Source: Leifsonia xyli subsp. xyli str. CTCB07 (GTDB taxonomy: Bacteria > Actinomycetota > Actinomycetes > Actinomycetales > Microbacteriaceae). Taken from it: 64,000 nt of DNA. The stretch covers positions 1,116,001 to 1,180,000 of the forward strand of contig NC_006087.1 of NCBI RefSeq assembly GCF_000007665.1, in the 5' to 3' direction. The notes below the pieces were generated by a model. That model was given only the letters and a program-made list of their open reading frames with translations, ran no database searches and was not told the DNA's origin. Each line of letters opens with the position of its first letter. Position 1 is the first letter of the stretch. A program made the translations under genes and the position numbers. Shown here piece by piece: positions 51,367-60,080 of this stretch.

Positions 51367-51866
51367 TTGCAGACCCTGACTCCCCAGGAGATCCGCGATT
51401 CGTTCGTCAACTGCTCCACCTCCGAAGCTGCCGATCTCCCGCTGCCGCCCGGTGTACAGTGAGATTCACTGGGAGCGCCGCGAGTACCTCGGACGGCGTG
51501 ACCCCAGCGTGCCCCAGCGCGGCTATGTCGTCATCCCGGCCGCCGAGCGGACGGTGGGCATTCTGCTGCGTGCGTCGGAGGCGTCCATACGGTCCCACAG
51601 GCCGACGATGTGCGGCTGGTGCCAGGACGTCCACTGTGTCCGCGATGTCTATTTCTGGTCTGCCCGCCGCGTCGGCCAGGCCGGCCGCAATGCCGACACG
51701 GTCCGCGTTCGTCTGCGGCGCGTTCGAGTGCTGCGAGAACGTCCGCCGCACGCCGCCGCCGCAGTTCGGCGGCTTCGATATCGAGCGTGCGATGCACGAG
51801 GGGATCGCCGGACTCGCCGAGCGAGCGCGGCGCTTCGCCGCCATCGTCGTCGGTACACATCTCTGA
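51367..51866 (+). pseudogene. FBP-domain (elongation factor G-binding) protein, two frameshifts
   Basis: Three consecutive frames together give a complete FBP-type protein. They read TLTPQEIRDSFVNCSTSEAA, then EIHWERREYLGRRDPSVPQR with GYVVIPAAERTVGILLRASE and the zinc-ligand CGWCQDVHC, then FVCGAFECCENVR, GFDIERAMHEGIAGLAERAR and a stop at 51866. The treble-clef cysteines (CxxC and CxxxxC-type) survive. Shifts lie near 51450 and 51705. The TTG at 51367, behind GGTGGAGGT, matches the family N-terminus. The relatives I recall resemble the fusidic-acid-resistance FusB-like C-terminal zinc domain; here it is inactive. Confidence 0.7.
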
Positions 51867-52423
51867 TCCCTCTGACGCGCGGCTGATCTCTGCGTCGTTA
51901 TTGAGGGGGGTCGTCATTGACGGGGGAGGGCCTGCTGGCTCAATCGCTTGTGCCGCTGGTCATCTGGAAGCACACTTGTGCCTTGCGATGAGGTCGTCTG
52001 AGCCGCAGAACGACGAGGAGAAAACCCTGCCTACCAGCCTTCGGGCGCTCCGATCCTACGACCGTTGCATCATTGACCATGCTGGTCGCGAGGAGAGTGG
52101 TCTGGTTTCATGACAGGAGGCACTGACTTCGCGGGCACGGTGACTGTGAAGGCGATTGATGGGGCCATCGAGTCCAATCCTTGGGGAGTCCAGGTTGTCA
52201 GGCCCTCAACGCCGGACTTCTGTTCGATGTGGCTGGAAGAGCTTCTCAACGGTGGGCGTGTGGTCCGCATACGCCTGCCGTGGCTTCACGGCTTCAGCTG
52301 GTCCGTTTAGCCACGCTCGGCGCCTCGTGCTGACAGGTGGCATGCTGCCATCGCCGTTTTGCCATTTTAACCAGCCTTTTTGTGACATGAGAGTGTGGCA
52401 CATGGGCGTAGCGCGAGAACGGA
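51867..52423. other. Stretch of about 560 bp without a supported gene
   Basis: Short frames exist (for example 52110-52310) but have no ribosome-binding site, no recognisable domain and mixed codon use. The sequence is locally AT-rich around 52350-52400. It probably represents decayed DNA between the FBP pseudogene and tRNA-Leu. Confidence 0.6.
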
Positions 52424-52465
52424 AGAGACCCCGTGCCTGTGAAAAATGGGGATGGAGGGGTCTCT
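52424..52465 (-). terminator. Terminator hairpin after tRNA-Leu
   Basis: Perfect 9-bp arms AGAGACCCC / GGGGTCTCT with a 24-nt loop begin 7 nt beyond the 3' end of the minus-strand tRNA. The U tract is poor, as usual in this kind of genome. Confidence 0.6.
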
Positions 52466-52471
52466 CGGTTG

Positions 52472-52555
52472 TGCCGCTGGTGGGATTCGAACCCACACGC
52501 CCGTGAAGGACAAAGCATTTTGAGTGCTCCGCGTCTGCCGTTCCGCCACAGCGGC
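52472..52555 (-). tRNA. tRNA-Leu (CAA anticodon)
   Basis: An 84-nt class II tRNA on the minus strand. Acceptor arms GCCGCTG and CAGCGGC pair fully, and A is the discriminator. The anticodon stem GAGCA/TGCTT encloses loop CTCAAAA, giving anticodon CAA. A variable arm and the GTTCGAATC T-loop are present. CCA is not encoded. It reads UUG leucine codons, rare in this GC-rich genome. Confidence 0.95.
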
Positions 52556-52580
52556 GCACAACAACACAGAAACAATACCG

Positions 52581-52586
52581 TAGGCT
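52581..52586 (+). promoter_or_regulatory. Putative leaderless -10 box of pdtaR
   Basis: TAGGCT ends 7 nt before the GTG start; no Shine-Dalgarno is seen between them. Confidence 0.5.
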
Positions 52587-52593
52587 TCTCTGC

Positions 52594-53199
52594 GTGACTG
52601 ACCAGGAAACCACCCCCACCGCACCCCACCGCGTTGTCGTCGCGGAAGATGAGTCGCTTATCCGGCTCGACATCGTGGAGATCCTGAGCGACAACGGTTT
52701 CGAGGTCGTCGGGGAAGCCGGTGACGGCGAGACCGCTGTCGCGCTGGCGACCGAGCTCCGCCCTGATCTGGTGATCATGGATGTCAAGCTGCCTCAGCTG
52801 GATGGGATCTCTGCCGCTGAGCGCCTGTCCAAGGACCAGATCGCTCCCGTCGTGCTGCTGACCGCGTTCAGCCAGAGGGAACTCGTCGAGCGTGCCAGCG
52901 AAGCGGGCGCGCTCGCCTATGTCGTCAAACCGTTCACCCCGAACGACCTCCTGCCCGCCATCGAGATCGCCCTTGCGCGCCACCAGCAGATCCTCGCCCT
53001 CGCGGCGGAGGTCACCGATATGGTGCAGCGCTTCGAGACCCGCAAGCTCGTGGACCGCGCCAAAGGCCTCCTGAACGAGAAGATGGGCCTCTCCGAGCCC
53101 GACGCCTTCCGCTGGATACAGAAAGCCTCCATGGACCGCCGTCTCACCATGCACGACGTCGCCCAGGCCATCATCGAGCAGCTCGCCCCCAAGAAATAG
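52594..53199 (+). CDS. pdtaR: ANTAR-domain response regulator PdtaR
   Basis: A two-component regulator that acts on RNA rather than DNA. The 201-aa protein has a receiver domain with acidic pocket AEDESLIRLD, phospho-acceptor Asp63 (VIMDVKLPQLDG), the TAF switch Thr, and VVKPF lysine. A coiled linker and a C-terminal ANTAR domain follow (about residues 145-198; ETRKLVDRAKGLLNEKMGLS then DAFRWIQKASMDRR). In mycobacteria the PdtaS kinase activates PdtaR, which binds paired-hairpin antiterminator RNAs. The partner kinase is not in the window. The GTG start lies next to a -10-like box. Confidence 0.93.
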   Translation: MTDQETTPTAPHRVVVAEDESLIRLDIVEILSDNGFEVVGEAGDGETAVALATELRPDLVIMDVKLPQLDGISAAERLSKDQIAPVVLLTAFSQRELVERASEAGALAYVVKPFTPNDLLPAIEIALARHQQILALAAEVTDMVQRFETRKLVDRAKGLLNEKMGLSEPDAFRWIQKASMDRRLTMHDVAQAIIEQLAPKK

Positions 53200-53207
53200 C
53201 CAACGAT

Positions 53208-53257
53208 TCCTCCGTTGTTCCGTCGATACGCCGCTCGCAGCGCGGAACAACGGAGGA
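53208..53257. terminator. Bidirectional terminator between pdtaR and the thioesterase gene
   Basis: A perfect 15-bp stem, TCCTCCGTTGTTCCG / CGGAACAACGGAGGA, with a 20-nt loop lies between two convergent genes: the pdtaR stop is 9 nt away on one side and the thioesterase stop 12 nt away on the other. Confidence 0.85.
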
Positions 53258-53268
53258 GCGATGGCGAT

Positions 53269-53673
53269 TTAGCGCTCTTTGATCAGGTTCGTGATGCGGA
53301 TTGTGGAGCAGCGGCGGCCCTGATCGTCGGTGACGGCGATCTCGTGCGTCGTGAGCGTGCGGCCGAGGTGGACGGGCGTGCAGACGCCCGTGACGTAGCC
53401 GGAGGTCGCGGAACGCGTGTGTGAGGCGTTGATTTCGATGCCGACGGCCAGCCGGCCTTCTCCGGCGTAGAGGTTCGCCGACATGGAGCCGAGCGACTCG
53501 CCCAGGACCACATACGCGCCGCCGTGCAGCAGGTTGGCCGGCTGCGTGTTACCGGCGACCGGCATGCGCGCCACCGCCCGCTCGATCGTGAACTCGAGCA
53601 TCTCGATGGCCATCTTCTCGGCCAGCGCGCCGAGCCCCCTCCGCTGAACATACGCGAGCGCGTTCTCGGTCAT
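53269..53673 (-). CDS. Hotdog-fold thioesterase (PaaI/EntH-like)
   Basis: This is a 134-aa acyl-CoA thioesterase-like protein. It has the hotdog helix with NLLHGGAYVVLGESLGSMSA, in which His-Gly-Gly and Glu are typical of the PaaI/YbdB group. It continues with GIEINASHTRSATSGYVTG and ends ITNLIKER. The ATG at 53673 is chosen for the GAAAGGG site seven bases upstream; a longer frame from 53718 lacks one. The substrate is unknown; a menaquinone-pathway or proofreading role is possible. It is convergent with pdtaR and divergent from polA. Confidence 0.82.
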   Translation of the reverse strand: MTENALAYVQRRGLGALAEKMAIEMLEFTIERAVARMPVAGNTQPANLLHGGAYVVLGESLGSMSANLYAGEGRLAVGIEINASHTRSATSGYVTGVCTPVHLGRTLTTHEIAVTDDQGRRCSTIRITNLIKER

Positions 53674-53728
53674 GCATCGCCCTTTCTCGCCATCGTCGGT
53701 CGGCGGCTGGAGTGTCACCGGCGGCTTG

Positions 53729-53734
53729 TAGGCT
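53729..53734 (+). promoter_or_regulatory. Putative leaderless -10 box of polA
   Basis: TAGGCT ends 6 nt before the polA GTG. It lies in the short divergent gap to the thioesterase gene. Confidence 0.5.
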
Positions 53735-53740
53735 GGTCCG

Positions 53741-56428
53741 GTGTCAGACTCCGAAAAGCCTACCCTTCTCGTGATCGATGGCCATTCGCTGGCGTTCCGG
53801 GCCTTCTACGCCCTGCCGGTGGACAGCTTCGTCAATCGCGAGGGGCAGCACACGAACGCCATTCACGGCTTCATCGCGATGCTGATCAATCTGCTGCAGC
53901 AGCAGAAACCGACGCACCTCGCGGTGGCGTTCGACGTTTCCCGCGCCTCGTTCCGCACGCGCGAATACCCGGAGTACAAGGGCACCCGTGGCGAGACCCC
54001 GCCCGAGTTCGCCGGCCAGGTCCCGCTCCTCGAAGAGGCCCTGCACGCGATGAACATCCAGACCATCGCCAAAGAGGACTACGAGGCCGACGACATCCTG
54101 GCCACCCTGGCGCGCCGCGGCGTCGAGGAGGGCTACCGTGTGCTCCTGGTCTCGGGCGACCGAGACACCATCCAGCTCGTCACCGATGAGGTCACGCTGC
54201 TCTACCCGAATGTCCGCGGCGTCTCCGAGCTGAAGGTCTACGATCCGGCCGCTGTGCGCGAGCGCTACGGCATCGAGCCGCACCAGTACCCCGAGATCGC
54301 GGCGCTGGTCGGTGAGACCAGCGACAACCTGATCGGGATCGACAAGGTCGGCGAGAAGACTGCCGTCAAGTGGGTGCAGCGGTACGGCACGGTCGCGAAC
54401 ATCGTCGCGCACGCCGGCGAGATCACGGGCGTGGTCGGGCAGAATCTCCGCGACCAGCAGGAGAACGCCCTCCGCAACCGCCGCCTCAACAAGCTCCTGG
54501 ACGATGTGGAGCTGCCTGTCGGCCCGTCAGACCTCGCGCGGCGACCGCTGGACGAGAACGCCGTGCGCGACATCTTCGCGCGCCTGCAGTTCAAAACGCT
54601 GCTTGACCGTTTGCTGAAGACCGCTGCCGAGGACGGGATGCTTGAGGGAACGGCCGCCCTCTCCGACACCGGCGACGCGGGTGCGGTGACAGCCCCGCCT
54701 GTCCGCGCGTTCGTGGGTGAGGAGCTCGCGCACTGGCTGTCGACGGCGTCCGCGGAGGGCGAGTCCATCGCGGTCCAGCTGGAGGTCGGCCCGGCCGGGC
54801 AGCGCGGTCCCTCGCTGGTCGGTTTCGGGCTCGCCTCCGCCACCGAGACTGTCTACGTGCCGTGGGAGGACGGGAGTCACCACGGTGCGGCGCTCACGGA
54901 GTGGCTCGCGAGCCCGGCCCGGAAGTGCTTTTTCCACGCCAAACCGCAGTTCAAGACCCTCCTCCGCGCCGGTTTCGCCGTGGACGGCCTCGCGTTCGAC
55001 ACTCGCATCGCCTCCTGGCTCGTGAAGCCGGGATCGGCGCCGCAGTCGCTCGCCGAGCAGGTGTGGGAGGTGCTTGGCGAGACGCTGCCGGTGTCCGACC
55101 CGAACCAGCTCGTTCCGCTCGCCGATGCGGTGAGTCCTGCGACCGAAGCCTGGTTCGTCCGGCGCGTCGCAGACGGTCAGGCCACCGCCCTGGACGAGCG
55201 CACCCGCGCGGTTCTCGACGAGATCGAGCTGCCCCTGGTCGCCGTGCTCGCCGAGATGGAGCTGAACGGCGTCGCGATCGACGCGGTGGCGCTCACCCGT
55301 CTGCGCGATCGGCTCACGGGCAAGGCCAGCGATCTCGCGGCCCGTGCGTACGCGGAGATCGGGCACGAGATCAACCTCGGCTCGCCCAAACAGCTCCAGC
55401 AGGTGCTGTTCGAGGAGCTCGGGATGCCGAAGACCCGCTCGACGAAGACCGGCTATTCGACAGACGCAGCCTCCCTCGCCGATCTGCAGGAGAAAAGCCC
55501 CCACCCCTTCCTCGGCCTGCTCCTCCAGCACCGCGACGCCACCAAGCTGAAGCAGATCGTGGAGACGCTGGAGCGCTCGGTCACCGGCGACGGCCGCATC
55601 CACACCACGTACGACCAGACCGGCACCTCGACCGGCCGGATCTCCTCCAACGATCCGAACCTGCAGAACATCCCGATCCGCACCGAGGAAGGCCGCGAGA
55701 TCCGCTCGTCGTTCGTCTCGGGCGGCGAGGACGAGACACTGCTGACGGCGGACTACTCGCAGATCGAGATGCGCATCATGGCGCACCTTTCGGACGACCC
55801 CGGTCTCATCGAGGCGTTCAACGCCGGCGAAGACCTGCACCGCTTCGTCGGTTCCCGTGTTTTCGGGGTTCCGCCCGAGGAGGTCACCCCGCTTATGCGG
55901 ACCAAGGTCAAAGCAATGTCCTACGGCCTCGCCTATGGGCTCAGCGCTTTCGGGCTCTCCAAGCAGCTCCGCATCGAAACGTCCGAGGCGCGCGAGCTGA
56001 TGAACGGCTACTTCGAGCGGTTCGGGGCCGTGCGCGACTACCTCCGCAACGTGGTCGAGCAGGCCCGCCTCGACGGCTTCACCGAGACGATCTTCGGCCG
56101 CCGCCGTCCGTTCGCCGACCTCACCTCGACCAACCGCGTGCTGCGTGAGAACGCCGAGCGCCAGGCCCTCAACGCGCCCATCCAGGGTTCGGCGGCCGAC
56201 ATCATGAAGATTGCCATGCTCGGGATCGCCGGCGATATGAGCGACCAGCGGCTCGGCTCGCGGATGCTCCTCCAAGTTCACGATGAGCTCATCTTCGAAG
56301 TGGCGCCCGGCGAAGGGGATGCCCTGGAAACGATCGTCCGCGCCCGGATGGTCGGCGCCGCCGACCTCCGCGTGCCCCTCGACGTCCAGATCGGGCGCGG
56401 CTCGACCTGGGACTCTGCCGCCCACTGA
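53741..56428 (+). CDS. polA: DNA polymerase I
   Basis: Pol I removes RNA primers and fills repair gaps. The 895-aa protein has an N-terminal 5'-3' nuclease domain (LLVIDGHSLAFRAFYALP; EADDILATLARRG; VSGDRDTIQLV). The middle exonuclease-like domain appears to lack intact proofreading residues, as in other actinobacteria. The polymerase domain has motif A LLTADYSQIEMRIMAHLS, the O-helix RTKVKAMSYGLAYGLS and motif C QVHDELIFEV. GTG start with no ribosome-binding site and a nearby -10-like box. Confidence 0.96.
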   Translation: MSDSEKPTLLVIDGHSLAFRAFYALPVDSFVNREGQHTNAIHGFIAMLINLLQQQKPTHLAVAFDVSRASFRTREYPEYKGTRGETPPEFAGQVPLLEEALHAMNIQTIAKEDYEADDILATLARRGVEEGYRVLLVSGDRDTIQLVTDEVTLLYPNVRGVSELKVYDPAAVRERYGIEPHQYPEIAALVGETSDNLIGIDKVGEKTAVKWVQRYGTVANIVAHAGEITGVVGQNLRDQQENALRNRRLNKLLDDVELPVGPSDLARRPLDENAVRDIFARLQFKTLLDRLLKTAAEDGMLEGTAALSDTGDAGAVTAPPVRAFVGEELAHWLSTASAEGESIAVQLEVGPAGQRGPSLVGFGLASATETVYVPWEDGSHHGAALTEWLASPARKCFFHAKPQFKTLLRAGFAVDGLAFDTRIASWLVKPGSAPQSLAEQVWEVLGETLPVSDPNQLVPLADAVSPATEAWFVRRVADGQATALDERTRAVLDEIELPLVAVLAEMELNGVAIDAVALTRLRDRLTGKASDLAARAYAEIGHEINLGSPKQLQQVLFEELGMPKTRSTKTGYSTDAASLADLQEKSPHPFLGLLLQHRDATKLKQIVETLERSVTGDGRIHTTYDQTGTSTGRISSNDPNLQNIPIRTEEGREIRSSFVSGGEDETLLTADYSQIEMRIMAHLSDDPGLIEAFNAGEDLHRFVGSRVFGVPPEEVTPLMRTKVKAMSYGLAYGLSAFGLSKQLRIETSEARELMNGYFERFGAVRDYLRNVVEQARLDGFTETIFGRRRPFADLTSTNRVLRENAERQALNAPIQGSAADIMKIAMLGIAGDMSDQRLGSRMLLQVHDELIFEVAPGEGDALETIVRARMVGAADLRVPLDVQIGRGSTWDSAAH

Positions 56429-56446
56429 GCCACCCAGGCGGTCGTT

Positions 56447-56452
56447 TAGGCT
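56447..56452 (+). promoter_or_regulatory. Putative leaderless -10 box of the DUF885 gene
   Basis: TAGGCT (in GTTTAGGCT) ends 6 nt before the ATG and lies in the 30-bp gap after polA. Confidence 0.5.
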
Positions 56453-56458
56453 CGGAGC

Positions 56459-58132
56459 ATGGCCAATGCAGACAAGCGCGAGCCCACGCCGGTCGACAGG
56501 ATCGCGGAGAAGTGGGTCGACACCCAATTGGAGCTGTACCCCGAGTATCACGTCCGGCTCGGCCGGCCTGGCCGCGAGGGCGAATACGGCGACTACTCAC
56601 CCGCCGGAGCGGAACGGGCCAGTGCGAAGGTCACGGAGACTCTCGCCCGCATCCAGGCCGCGGAGGCCGTCGACGAGGTCGACCGGATCACCAAGCTCGA
56701 TCTGACCCGTGACCTGCAGCTGCGGATCGAGAAGGACGAGGCGGGCTTCGCTCAGCGCGACCTCAACGTCATCGCATCGCCGGCCCAGGAACTGCGCGAC
56801 ATCTTCGATCTCCTGCCGACGGACACCGAGGAGGACTGGGCTAGCGTCGCGAAGCGCCTGCACAACCTCCCGGCGGCGATGGACGGTTACATCCAGACGC
56901 TCCGCAGCGGGATCGCCGCGGGCAATGTCCCGGCCGTCCGCCAGGTGCGCGAGGTTCTCACCCAGGCCAATAAGCAGGCCGCCGGCAGCGGATTCTTCTT
57001 CGCGTTCACCGGCGGAGCGAAAGCCGGCGACGCGGAGCTACCCGCTTCGCTGAAGGCAGAGCTGGCCGCCGGTGCCGGGAAGTCCGCCGCTGCCTACGCC
57101 GCTCTGGCCACTTTCCTCCGTGACGAGCTCGCGCCGCACGCCCCGGAGAAGGACGCTGTGGGCCGCGAGCTCTACGCGCTCGCTTCCCGCGACTTCCTGG
57201 GCGCCACGGTCGACCTCGACGAGACCTACGAGTGGGGCATCGAGGAGCTTGCGCGCATGGCGGCCGAACAGGAGTCCATCGCGAACGAGATCAAGCCCGG
57301 CGCGTCCGTGCTTGAGGCGATCGCATTCCTCGACGGCGATGCGAGCCGCAAGCTGCACGGCACGGACGCGCTCCGGACCTGGATGCAGGAGACGAGCGAC
57401 CGAGCGATCGAGGAGCTCGGCTCGTCCCACTTCGACATCCTTGCGGAGATCCGCCGCCTCGAGTGCATGATCGCTCCGACGCAGGAGGGCGGGATCTACT
57501 ACACCGAGCCGAGCGACGACTTCGCGCGCGCCGGCCGGATGTGGTGGAGCGTCCCCGCGGGTGTCACCGAGTTCGACACCTGGCGTGAGCTGACGACCGT
57601 TTACCACGAGGGCGTTCCCGGACACCACCTCCAGATCGCCCAGGCGATCTGGAACAAGGCGCAGCTGAACTCCTGGCGCCGCATCGCGGGAACCTCCGGC
57701 CACGCCGAGGGGTGGGCGCTGTACGCGGAGCGCCTCATGGAGCAGCTCGGCTACCTCGACGACCCGGCCGATCGGCTCGGGATGCTCGACGGCCAGCGCA
57801 TGCGCGCCGCCCGCGTCGTGCTCGACATTGGCGTCCACCTTGAGAAGCGTCTCCCGGATGGCTCCCGTGCCTGGACCGGCGAGGACGCGTTCGAGTTCCT
57901 CGGCCGGAATGTGAACATGAACGCCAGCTTTGTGCGCTTCGAGGTGAATCGCTATCTCGGCTGGCCTGGTCAGGCGCCGTCGTACAAGATCGGTCAGCGT
58001 ATCTGGGAGCAGTTGCGCGATGAGCGCGCCCGCCGCGATGGTGCCGCGTTCGACATCAAGGCGTTTCACAAGAGGGCGCTGGACATCGGTGGCGTCGGCC
58101 TGGACACGCTGACGTCGGCGCTCCTCGATTGA
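56459..58132 (+). CDS. DUF885-family putative metallopeptidase
   Basis: A 557-aa soluble protein of the DUF885 family. Its conserved zinc-type helix TVYHEGVPGHHLQIAQ contains an HExxxxHH-like arrangement, and SGHAEGWALYAERLMEQLG supplies further likely ligands. The family includes gluzincin-like peptidases, but no substrate is established. No signal peptide is present, so it should be cytoplasmic. It is preceded by polA and followed by a 393-bp gap before rpsA. Confidence 0.85.
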   Translation: MANADKREPTPVDRIAEKWVDTQLELYPEYHVRLGRPGREGEYGDYSPAGAERASAKVTETLARIQAAEAVDEVDRITKLDLTRDLQLRIEKDEAGFAQRDLNVIASPAQELRDIFDLLPTDTEEDWASVAKRLHNLPAAMDGYIQTLRSGIAAGNVPAVRQVREVLTQANKQAAGSGFFFAFTGGAKAGDAELPASLKAELAAGAGKSAAAYAALATFLRDELAPHAPEKDAVGRELYALASRDFLGATVDLDETYEWGIEELARMAAEQESIANEIKPGASVLEAIAFLDGDASRKLHGTDALRTWMQETSDRAIEELGSSHFDILAEIRRLECMIAPTQEGGIYYTEPSDDFARAGRMWWSVPAGVTEFDTWRELTTVYHEGVPGHHLQIAQAIWNKAQLNSWRRIAGTSGHAEGWALYAERLMEQLGYLDDPADRLGMLDGQRMRAARVVLDIGVHLEKRLPDGSRAWTGEDAFEFLGRNVNMNASFVRFEVNRYLGWPGQAPSYKIGQRIWEQLRDERARRDGAAFDIKAFHKRALDIGGVGLDTLTSALLD

Positions 58133-58525
58133 CGCTCTCGGGACGACCTCGCCGTCCCGTGCGATCGGCGCGTTCGAGGAATGTCCCCCTTGTCTGCCCG
58201 TGCGGCCGGGGAGGGGGCTTCCTCATCGGGCACGGCGTCGGCGCCGAGGCGCGCTGAGGCCACGCCGTGCCGGAACACGGCACATTCCATGAGCTCCGTG
58301 TCCGGGCAGACGCCAGCGCTTAAGCGGGGCTCAGCTCCGCGATGTGCTCCCCGAATGGGAACCGGCGCTCCCTGACCTCGCTGGGGTCCAGCTTGCCGCA
58401 TCCCGCGCCGCCTGGGTAGACTAGACCGTCACTCATGTGACCTTTCTATCCGCCGCCGTTCGCGGAAGACCACACATCGTGTTCGCGTCCGGCCCGAATC
58501 CTGTCCATTACGGAGCATTCACTAC
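58133..58525 (+). promoter_or_regulatory. rpsA upstream region with a sigma-70-like promoter
   Basis: A 393-bp gene-free stretch. TTGCCG (58393-58398) and TAGACT (58417-58422) are separated by 18 bp, giving a plausible housekeeping promoter and a leader of about 95 nt for rpsA. The rest is GC-rich, with frames that have no support. Confidence 0.55.
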
Positions 58526-59968
58526 ATGACAACCGCAACGACCGACAAGGCGCCGAAGCAGGTCGCCGTCAACGACATCGGGTCCGCCGAGGACTTTCTT
58601 GCCGCGGTCGAAAAGACACTGAAGTTCTTCAACGACGGCGACCTCATCGAGGGCACCGTCGTCAAGATCGACCGGGACGAGGTCCTCCTCGACGTCGGTT
58701 ACAAGACCGAGGGCGTCATCCCTTCGCGTGAGCTTTCCATCAAGCACGACATCGACCCCAGCGAGGTCGTCGACGTCGGCGACACCGTCGAGGCGCTCGT
58801 TCTCCAGAAGGAGGACAAAGAAGGCCGCCTCATCCTGTCCAAGAAGCGCGCTCAGTACGAGCGCGCGTGGGGCGATGTGGAGAAGATCAAGGATGCTGAC
58901 GGCGTTGTCACCGGCACCGTGATCGAGGTGGTCAAGGGCGGGCTCATCGTCGACATCGGCCTGCGCGGCTTCCTGCCGGCGTCGCTCATCGAACTGCGCC
59001 GCGTCCGCGATCTGACTCCGTACCTGGGCCAGGAGATCGAGGCGAAGATCCTCGAACTCGACAAGAACCGCAACAACGTGGTCCTGTCGCGCCGGGCTCT
59101 GCTGGAGCAGACCCAGTCCGAGTCGCGCACCACGTTCCTCAACAACCTGTACAAGGGTCAGGTCCGCAAGGGCGTCGTCTCCTCGATCGTCAACTTCGGC
59201 GCGTTCGTCGACCTGGGCGGCGTCGACGGCCTCGTACACGTCTCCGAGCTGTCCTGGAAGCACATCGAGCACGCCTCCGAGGTCGTCGAGGTTGGCCAGG
59301 AGGTCACCGTCGAGATCCTCGAAGTCGACCTGGACCGCGAGCGCGTCTCGCTGTCTTTGAAGGCAACTCAAGAAGACCCGTGGCAGGTCTTCGCCCGCAC
59401 CCACGCGATCGGTCAGGTCGCACCGGGCAAGGTCACCAAGCTGGTTCCGTTCGGCGCCTTCGTCCGCGTCGCGGACGGCATCGAGGGTCTGGTCCACATC
59501 TCGGAGCTCTCCGGCAAGCACGTCGAGCTCGCCGAGCAGGTCGTGTCGGTCGGCGAAGAGGTCTTCGTCAAGGTCATCGACATCGACCTGGAGCGCCGCC
59601 GCATCTCGCTCAGCCTCAAGCAGGCGAACGAGGGCGTCGACCCCGAAGGCACCGAGTTCGACCCGGCTCTCTACGGCATGGTCACCGAGTACGACGAGCA
59701 GGGGAACTACAAGTACCCCGAGGGATTCGACGCGGAGACCAACGAGTGGAAGGACGGGTTCGACACCCAGCGCGAGGAGTGGGAGCAGCAGTACGCTGCG
59801 GCCCAGGCTCGTTGGGAAGCGCACAAGCGCCAGGTGGCGAAGGGGCTCGAAGAGACCTCTGTCGACGCTGGCAGCGCCTCCTACTCGAGCGAGACCGGCG
59901 CTGGTGGCACCCTCGCCGATGACGAGTCGCTCGCGGCTCTGCGCGAGAAGCTCAGCTCCAGCAACTGA
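58526..59968 (+). CDS. rpsA: 30S ribosomal protein S1
   Basis: S1 helps the 30S subunit load mRNA. The 480-aa protein has four S1/OB repeats: about residues 33-105 (IEGTVVKIDRDEVLLDVGYK), 120-190 (VTGTVIEVVKGGLIVDIGLR), 207-275 (RKGVVSSIVNFGAFVDLGGV) and 292-362 (APGKVTKLVPFGAFVRVADG). An acidic Gln/Glu-rich tail follows. The four-repeat form is typical of actinobacteria. It is a separate unit with its own promoter and a very strong terminator. Confidence 0.97.
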   Translation: MTTATTDKAPKQVAVNDIGSAEDFLAAVEKTLKFFNDGDLIEGTVVKIDRDEVLLDVGYKTEGVIPSRELSIKHDIDPSEVVDVGDTVEALVLQKEDKEGRLILSKKRAQYERAWGDVEKIKDADGVVTGTVIEVVKGGLIVDIGLRGFLPASLIELRRVRDLTPYLGQEIEAKILELDKNRNNVVLSRRALLEQTQSESRTTFLNNLYKGQVRKGVVSSIVNFGAFVDLGGVDGLVHVSELSWKHIEHASEVVEVGQEVTVEILEVDLDRERVSLSLKATQEDPWQVFARTHAIGQVAPGKVTKLVPFGAFVRVADGIEGLVHISELSGKHVELAEQVVSVGEEVFVKVIDIDLERRRISLSLKQANEGVDPEGTEFDPALYGMVTEYDEQGNYKYPEGFDAETNEWKDGFDTQREEWEQQYAAAQARWEAHKRQVAKGLEETSVDAGSASYSSETGAGGTLADDESLAALREKLSSSN

Positions 59969-59978
59969 GTCCGTCTCT

Positions 59979-60027
59979 CGCCGTGGGCGGCCGGTCCTTC
60001 ACAAAGGACCGGCCGCCCACGGCGTTA
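59979..60027 (+). terminator. rpsA terminator with a 21-bp perfect stem
   Basis: Arms of 21 nt (59979-59999 and 60004-60024), fully complementary and centred on GGCCGGTCC, enclose a 4-nt loop and are followed by TTAACC. It lies 11 nt after the rpsA stop. Confidence 0.9.
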
Positions 60028-60068
60028 ACCCGCACACCGGTGGACGGGGTACGCTTTTTCTCACCGCG

Positions 60069-60074
60069 TAGGCT
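60069..60074 (+). promoter_or_regulatory. Putative leaderless -10 box of coaE
   Basis: TAGGCT ends 6 nt before the coaE GTG; an rpsA terminator just upstream means coaE needs its own promoter. Confidence 0.55.
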
Positions 60075-60080
60075 GGCCGG

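Noticed and set aside
52110..52310. Small plus-strand frame of 66 codons before tRNA-Leu
   Set aside because: No ribosome-binding site, no similarity and overlapping frames of equal length; treated as non-coding.
52472..52555. tRNA-Leu as an integration (att) site for the nearby decayed region
   Set aside because: No integrase gene and no direct repeat of the tRNA 3' end could be seen in the window.
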